Of a stretch of DNA of 49,467 nucleotides, positions 44,155 through 49,467 are shown in pieces (the stretch's first letter is position 1; the number at the start of each line of letters is the position of its first letter). The notes beneath the pieces are model-generated. The model saw only the letters and a program-made list of their open reading frames with translations, did not search any database and was not told the DNA's origin. This stretch comes from an uncultured Comamonadaceae bacterium (GTDB taxonomy: Bacteria; Pseudomonadota; Gammaproteobacteria; Burkholderiales; Burkholderiaceae). Location: contig CAMLSD010000024.1 in NCBI GenBank assembly GCA_946482595.1, positions 1 through 49,467 of the forward strand. The letters are read 5' to 3'. A program made the translations under genes and the position numbers.

Positions 44155-44505
44155 CCCGCCGGCATGCCGGGCCGCCCTGCTCTGCCTGGGCGCACGCCGG
44201 GCGTGGCTGCCATGCCCGCGCCAGCCGGCGCCTGTGAACTCCGTCACGCTCGGACCATCCGCTCACGGTGCGCTTCCGCAGTGCGGAACCCGTGGGCCCG
44301 AAACAACCACTCACAGGTTGTCAATTCGTTTCAGATCTGTACGATCCACCTGGGCCCCCGTTCGGGCCCCAGCTTTCAGCAGTCGGCCATTGCAGTACGC
44401 CGCTGCTGAAGCGGTCGGTTCGCCGACCTGCCCTGCCCCTGCCGCACCGCGCATCGCCCTCACCCGGCACGCGTGGTCACCCCAACTGCCTCAAGTACAC
44501 CGGAC
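44155..44505 (+). other. Long non-coding region and structured leader before the giant surface protein
   Basis: The 351 nt hold no gene. The first half is featureless. After a promoter at 44318-44345 come three hairpins: CTGGGCCC with GGGCCCCAG at 44350-44372 (one bulge), TTCAGCAG/CTGCTGAA at 44375-44410, and GGTCGG-TTCG-CCGACC at 44413-44428. None is followed by a T tract. They lie in the predicted 150-nt leader of the surface-protein gene. Confidence 0.55.
44318..44345 (+). promoter_or_regulatory. Candidate sigma-70 promoter of the giant surface-protein gene
   Basis: TTGTCA (44318-44323), a 16-nt spacer and TACGAT (44340-44345) stand about 160 nt before the start codon. The surrounding bases are AT-richer than the rest of the region. 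Confidence 0.5.
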
Positions 44506-47500
44506 ATGACCTTCATGCACGCTGCCTCCCCTGCCCCGGCATCCTTCCTGTCTGACCGCACGCCTCCCGGCCACCGTGCTGAAGTCCTGTTCATCGACCC
44601 TGGCGTAGCCGACGCGCCGGTGCTGGCCGACTGGGCCCGCACCGGTGTCGAGGTGGTCGTGCTCGACGCCGACCAGCCGGGCTGGGCCCGCATCGCCGCC
44701 CATCTGCAGGACCACGGCCCGGTGCAGGCCCTGCACCTGGTCGGCCACGGGCGCCCCGGGGCCTTGCAGTTGGGCAACGAATGGCTGACGCCGGCCACGC
44801 TGGCCCGCGAGGCCGAGGCCTGCGCCGCCATTCGCGCGGCACTGGCCGACGATGCCGATCTGCTGGTCTACGGATGTGAATCAGCCGCAGGAGCACAAGG
44901 ACATGCCTTCGTGCAGGCGCTCGCTGCGGCCACCGGTGCCAGCGTGGCCGCATCCGATCGCATCGTGGGCCACGCTGACCAGGGCGGCACCTGGGCGCTG
45001 CCCATCGGGCACGGCGCTGTGGCCACCTCGCTCGCCTTCCGGCCCGCCGTGGCTCAGGCCTATGCCGGGGCCTTTGCGGTGACCTACTCCGACCGCGACA
45101 ACAGCACCAGTCCGCTGGCCGAAGTGCCTGACGTGGCTGCGGGCACGCTGGTCGGCGACTTCGACAACGATGGCGATGTCGACATCCTGGCGAGCGCGAA
45201 CAACGCGGCGCCGTACGACGACTTCGTCTACTTCCGGAACGACGGCAGCGGCAACTTCATCGAACTGAGCTACAACACGAGCCCGTTCTCGGCCGTGCCC
45301 GGCAGCGCGCAGTTCTTCAATGCGCACAACACCTATGTCTTCGACGTCGACAACGATGGCGACGACGACATCTGGGACTATGCCGGCACGGGCGGCGCGC
45401 CGATCTTCCTGCGCAACAACGGCGGCGTCTTCGAGGACGCCTCGGCAAGCAATCCGCTGGCGGACGTGGCGGCCGTCGGCCAGTACGTGATCACTGGCGA
45501 CTTCGACACCGACGGCGACGTCGATGTGCTGGGATACGACGACAGCGGCACGGCACTCGAGTTTTTCCTGAACGACGGCAGCGGCAACTACGCACTGGTG
45601 ACTGGCGCAGCCAACCCCTTCGACAGTGTGCTGGCCAGCGACCAGTTCTGGAACGCGCACAACACGTTTGTCGCCGACTTCGACGGCGACGGTGACCTCG
45701 ACATCTGGGACCACGTGGGCAACGGTTCGCAGATCTACCTGGAGAACACCGACGGCAGCACCTATGTGCGCCGTACCGGCGGCGCCAACCCCCTCGACGC
45801 CATCCCGGCACCGCTCGGTTCGGTGATCGTGGGCGACTTCGACACCGACGGCGACATCGACGTGCTCTCGTATGACGTGGTGGACCCTGCCGTGTCGGCC
45901 GTGCAGTTCTACCGCAACGATGGCGCGGGCAGCTTCACGCTGGTCAACTACGCCAGCAGCCCGTTTGCCAGCATCACGAACGATGCCGACCACCATTTCT
46001 GGAACGCCCGCAACACGGTGGTGGCCGACTACGACAACGACGGCGACGTCGACATCTGGGACTACTCCGGCCGGGCCGACTTCGACGGCAATGCGATCTA
46101 CCTTGAGCAGCAGGTGGCGCCGCCGGCCCTGACGGCCTCCACCCCCGCCGACAACACCAACGGCGTGGACCCCACCGCGTCGATCACGCTCACCTTCAAC
46201 GAAACCATCACATCGGCGGGCACCGGGCTGATCCGCATCGTGCGCTCCGACAACGACACCGTGGTCGAGTCGTTTGCCGGCAACGATGCGCGCGTGACCG
46301 GCGTGGGCACCAGCACGCTCACGCTGAATCCGGGCATCACGCTGTCCGATCTCACCGGCTACTACGTGCTGATCGACAAGAAGGCCTTTTTTGACAGCGA
46401 CGGCATGACCTTCCAGGGCATCACCGACGCAAGCCGCCTGAACTTCACGACCGGCACGTCCAACCTGCCGCCGGTGGTGTCCAACCTGAACGGAGACAGC
46501 GTCGTCTTCACCGAGGGCGGTGGCGACATCCTGCTCGATGCCGGCGGCAATGCCGCCGTGAGCGACAGCGATTCGACCAACTTCAACGGTGGCCAGCTCA
46601 CCGTGGCGATCACGGCCAACCGGGTCGCGACCGAAGACCAGCTTGCCATCCGCAACCAGGGCAGCGGCGCCGGCCAGATCGGCGTGAGCGGCTCGAACGT
46701 GACGTACGAGGGCGCCACCATCGGCACCTTCAGCGGCGGCTCCAGCACCGATGACCTGATGATCACGCTCAATGCGCTCGCCACGCCCACGGCGGTGCAG
46801 GCGCTGGTGCGCAACCTGAGCTACCGCAACGTCCACCCCAACGATCCCGACACCAGCGCACGCACCATCGGCATCACGGTCACCGACGGTGACGGCGGCA
46901 CAAGCACCACTGCCAACGTGACAGTGACAGTGACGGCGGTGAACAGCAACCCCACGTTGGATCAGGCCATCCCCGACCAGAACGCGACCGAAGACAGTGC
47001 CTTCAGCTTCCAGTTTGCAAGCAACACCTTCAGCGACCTCGATGACAGCCTGAGCTACAGCGCCACACTCGCAGGCGGCGGCCCCCTGCCCGCGTGGCTG
47101 AGCTTCAACACGGCCACACGCACTTTCTCGGGCACACCCGCCAACGCCGACGTCGGCACGGTGTCGATCGAGGTCACCGCCAACGATGGCAATGGCGGCA
47201 GCATCAGCGACAGCTTCGACATTGTTGTTGCCAACACCAACGACGCGCCCACGGTGGCCCAGCCGATCGCATCGCAGGCGGCGACCGAAGACGCCGCCTT
47301 TTCGTTCCAGTTCGACGCCAATGTGTTCGCCGATGCCGACGTGGGCGATTCACTCAGCTACTCGGCCACACTCGCCGGTGGCGCTGCGTTGCCGGCCTGG
47401 CTGAGCTTCGACGCGCTTTCACGCACCTTCAGCGGCACGCCAGCCAACGGTGACGTGGGCACCGTGTCGATCGACCTCACCGCCACCGACACGCAAGGCG

Positions 47501-49467
47501 GCGCGGTGACCGACACCTTCGACATCGTCGTGGCCAACACGAACGACACGCCCACACTGGCCAACGCCATCCCCGACCAGAACGCCACCGAAGGGGTGGC
47601 CTTCAGCTTCCAGTTCAGCCCGACCACCTTCGACGATCCCGATGTGGGCGACACCCTGAGCTACACGGCCGCCCTCGTCGGCGGCGGCAGCCTGCCGGCC
47701 TGGATGAGCTTCAACGCGGCCACACGCACCTTCAGCGGCACGCCGCAAGACCCCGGGACCGGCACCTTCGACATCGAGGTGACCGCCACGGACGGCAGCG
47801 GCAGCACGGCAACCGACACCTTCCAGTTGGTCGTCGCTGCGGTGAACGATGCCCCCGAGGTGGTGGCTCCGCTGAGCATTGCCGTCACCGAGGACACACC
47901 CACCGCACTGACCGGCATCACCTTCAGCGACAGCGATGCCGGCACCGCGCTCGTGGGGACCAGCTTCAGCGTGCCCTCCGGGGCACTTTCCGCCAGCAGC
48001 GGTGGTGGCGTGACGGTCAGCGGGACGTCCTCCCTCCTGAACCTGGTCGGCACGCTGGCCGACATCAACCAGTTCATCGCCGATGGCGCGCTGCTCTACA
48101 GCCCGGCGGCCGATCAGACCGATGACGTGACCCTGGGCATCATCATCGACGACCTGGGCAACAGCGGCTCGGGCAGCGTGCTGTCCGACACCGCCAACGT
48201 GACACTCGATCTGAGCGCCGTCAATGACGCGCCGGTCAACACCCTGCCCGCTGACCAGCACACCGCCACCGACACCCCGCTGGCGTTCAGCACGGCCAAC
48301 GGCAACCTGCTGTCGGTGAATGACATTGACGCAGGCACAACACCGTTGGCGGTCACGCTGGCAGTCACGAATGGCACGCTGACGCTGGGCCAGACCACAG
48401 GCCTGAGCATCCTGAGTGGCGATGTGAACGGCGGGGCCTCGCTCGCGTTTTTCTTCCGCGGCAACATGGCCGATGTGAACGCTGCCCTGGCCACGCTGGT
48501 GTTCACCCCTGCGTCCGGCTTCAACGGTGACGCCACCCTCACCTTCATCAGCAACGACGAAGGGGCACAGGGCAGCGGCGGTGCCCAGTCGGACACCGAC
48601 ACCCTCACGATCACCGTCGCGCCGCCGAACCCGATCGTCACCGAGGTGGGCAGCAGCAGCCCGGACGGCAGCTATGCCGTGGGCGACACCGTGACCCTCA
48701 CCGTGACCTTCAGCCAGACGGTGTTCGTCGACGGCGGGCTGCCCACGCTGCAGCTCGAGACCGGCAGCACCGACCGCATCGCGACCTACAGCGGCGGCTC
48801 AGGCACCAGCACCCTGAGCTTCAGCTACGTCGTCCAGGCAGGTGACCTCAGCACCGACCTCGAGATCCTGTCCACCGCCGCCCTGAGCCTGAACGGCGCC
48901 ACCGTGCGCAACGCCGGCGGTGACGACGCGGTACTCACCTTGCCTGCACCCGGCACGGCCGACGCCATCTCGGCACAGCACGACATCGTGATCGACGGTG
49001 TGGCCCCCACGGTCACCAGCCTGACCTCGCCGACCGCCAACGGCACCTATGGCGTGGGCGACGAGATCATCATCGAGGTGAACTTCTCGGAAGCCGTCGT
49101 CGTGACCGGCTCACCGCAGCTGATGCTCGAGACCGGCGCCACCGATCGCGCGGCCACCCTGGTCGGCGGCTCGGGCACAAACACCCTGAGCTTCCGGTAC
49201 GTCGTGACCCAGGGCGACCTGTCCGGCGATCTGGACGTCGTGTCCACCTCGGCGCTGACGCTCGCCGGCGGCAGCATCACCGATGCCGCGGGCAATCCGT
49301 CGTCGCTGCTCCTGCCGGCGCCGGGTGGCGCGGGCTCCCTGTCCGACGGCAAGGCGATCGTGGTGTTCACCAACACCGCGCCCAGTCTGGCCACGCCCGC
49401 GGCGCTGGAGTTCAACGACACCCCCGCATACGACAGCTTCAGCGTTCGCAGCGGCACGCTGCAGGCC
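44506..49467 (+). CDS. Giant DUF4347/VCBS/Ig-repeat surface or secreted protein, N-terminal part
   Basis: An open frame of 1654 codons that runs off the right edge. Residues about 25-180 are a DUF4347 domain (EVLFIDPGVAD, ALHLVGHGRPGALQLGN, DLLVYGCESAAGAQGHAF). From about 210 to 535 six VCBS/FG-GAP repeats carry calcium loops such as DFDNDGDVDI and DFDGDGDLDIW. An Ig-like Big_5 type domain follows, a cadherin-like region, three tandem He_PIG repeats (LPAWLSFNTATRTFSGTP, nt 46966-47850), another cadherin-like block, and two copies of an Ig-like unit (nt 48634-49370). There is no ordinary signal peptide, as usual in DUF4347 proteins, which are probably exported by type I secretion from a C-terminal signal not visible here. 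Start could also be the ATG at 44515. Confidence 0.9.
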   Translation, partial: MTFMHAASPAPASFLSDRTPPGHRAEVLFIDPGVADAPVLADWARTGVEVVVLDADQPGWARIAAHLQDHGPVQALHLVGHGRPGALQLGNEWLTPATLAREAEACAAIRAALADDADLLVYGCESAAGAQGHAFVQALAAATGASVAASDRIVGHADQGGTWALPIGHGAVATSLAFRPAVAQAYAGAFAVTYSDRDNSTSPLAEVPDVAAGTLVGDFDNDGDVDILASANNAAPYDDFVYFRNDGSGNFIELSYNTSPFSAVPGSAQFFNAHNTYVFDVDNDGDDDIWDYAGTGGAPIFLRNNGGVFEDASASNPLADVAAVGQYVITGDFDTDGDVDVLGYDDSGTALEFFLNDGSGNYALVTGAANPFDSVLASDQFWNAHNTFVADFDGDGDLDIWDHVGNGSQIYLENTDGSTYVRRTGGANPLDAIPAPLGSVIVGDFDTDGDIDVLSYDVVDPAVSAVQFYRNDGAGSFTLVNYASSPFASITNDADHHFWNARNTVVADYDNDGDVDIWDYSGRADFDGNAIYLEQQVAPPALTASTPADNTNGVDPTASITLTFNETITSAGTGLIRIVRSDNDTVVESFAGNDARVTGVGTSTLTLNPGITLSDLTGYYVLIDKKAFFDSDGMTFQGITDASRLNFTTGTSNLPPVVSNLNGDSVVFTEGGGDILLDAGGNAAVSDSDSTNFNGGQLTVAITANRVATEDQLAIRNQGSGAGQIGVSGSNVTYEGATIGTFSGGSSTDDLMITLNALATPTAVQALVRNLSYRNVHPNDPDTSARTIGITVTDGDGGTSTTANVTVTVTAVNSNPTLDQAIPDQNATEDSAFSFQFASNTFSDLDDSLSYSATLAGGGPLPAWLSFNTATRTFSGTPANADVGTVSIEVTANDGNGGSISDSFDIVVANTNDAPTVAQPIASQAATEDAAFSFQFDANVFADADVGDSLSYSATLAGGAALPAWLSFDALSRTFSGTPANGDVGTVSIDLTATDTQGGAVTDTFDIVVANTNDTPTLANAIPDQNATEGVAFSFQFSPTTFDDPDVGDTLSYTAALVGGGSLPAWMSFNAATRTFSGTPQDPGTGTFDIEVTATDGSGSTATDTFQLVVAAVNDAPEVVAPLSIAVTEDTPTALTGITFSDSDAGTALVGTSFSVPSGALSASSGGGVTVSGTSSLLNLVGTLADINQFIADGALLYSPAADQTDDVTLGIIIDDLGNSGSGSVLSDTANVTLDLSAVNDAPVNTLPADQHTATDTPLAFSTANGNLLSVNDIDAGTTPLAVTLAVTNGTLTLGQTTGLSILSGDVNGGASLAFFFRGNMADVNAALATLVFTPASGFNGDATLTFISNDEGAQGSGGAQSDTDTLTITVAPPNPIVTEVGSSSPDGSYAVGDTVTLTVTFSQTVFVDGGLPTLQLETGSTDRIATYSGGSGTSTLSFSYVVQAGDLSTDLEILSTAALSLNGATVRNAGGDDAVLTLPAPGTADAISAQHDIVIDGVAPTVTSLTSPTANGTYGVGDEIIIEVNFSEAVVVTGSPQLMLETGATDRAATLVGGSGTNTLSFRYVVTQGDLSGDLDVVSTSALTLAGGSITDAAGNPSSLLLPAPGGAGSLSDGKAIVVFTNTAPSLATPAALEFNDTPAYDSFSVRSGTLQA

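Noticed and set aside
41224..44247. 1007-codon open frame opposite the GspE-like gene
   Set aside because: Antisense shadow of a protein with full Walker and zinc motifs.
44345..44505. c-di-GMP (GEMM) riboswitch in the surface-protein leader
   Set aside because: The neighbours made this attractive, but the conserved GEMM core and tetraloop-receptor segments are not present.
44881..46836. 651-codon open frame opposite the giant surface protein
   Set aside because: Its Val/Asp/Gly-rich sequence mirrors the VCBS repeats on the other strand; no independent family.

Overview
The window is GC-rich, densely coded bacterial chromosome. Gene content and order point to a betaproteobacterium of the Burkholderiales, perhaps near the Leptothrix/Rubrivivax/Ideonella group. 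The signs are a ubiD/ydcF pair, glyA-nrdR, a ribD-ribE-ribBA-ribH-nusB operon with a degenerate RibA half, a minor-pilin operon with PilY1, and ybgC-tolQRA. No tRNA, rRNA, insertion sequence or CRISPR array was seen. The taxonomic guess is inference; the gene calls come from translated motifs.

Layout. 1-337 is the 5' part of a CsgG/HfaB-like lipoprotein gene (minus). 338-860 is non-coding and carries four 14-bp tandem repeats. 861-3245 is ubiD followed by a YdcF/ElyC-like gene (minus). A clear sigma-70 promoter and a long hairpin-rich leader precede a membrane-anchored lytic transglycosylase (3490-4455). A ZTP (pfl-type) riboswitch precedes glyA-nrdR (4543-6478). Two minor-pilin clusters then converge: an unusual five-gene set without PilY1 (6651-10256, plus) and a canonical fimT-pilV-pilW-pilX-pilY1-pilE operon (17167-10386, minus).

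Next come the riboflavin operon with nusB (17306-21298), a class I/II aminotransferase, a Ser/Thr kinase with a PEGA tail paired with a TssQ-like lipoprotein, and ybgC-tolQ-tolR-tolA (24828-27341). tolB and pal do not follow tolA.

The most striking block is 38746-27366 on the minus strand: twelve genes with gaps of at most 25 nt and many 4-8 nt overlaps. It starts with a bufferin-type copper-peptide module (BufA1-like precursor, MNIO maturase BufB, partner BufC, DoxX), continues through a DinB-like protein, then a YnjB-YnjC-YnjD ABC transporter with a YnjF-like CDP-alcohol phosphatidyltransferase, a TVP38 membrane domain fused to a mercuric-reductase-like flavoprotein, a DUF3047 protein and a SelD-associated type flavoprotein. 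The arrangement suggests one metal- or redox-stress expression unit. A 10-bp inverted repeat covers the Shine-Dalgarno sequence of the first gene.

Upstream of it lie two overlapping GGDEF diguanylate cyclase genes. Divergent from these is an orphan 848-residue GspE/PilB-type ATPase. After a 351-nt region with a promoter and three hairpins, a giant DUF4347/VCBS/Ig-repeat surface protein (44506 onwards) runs off the right edge.
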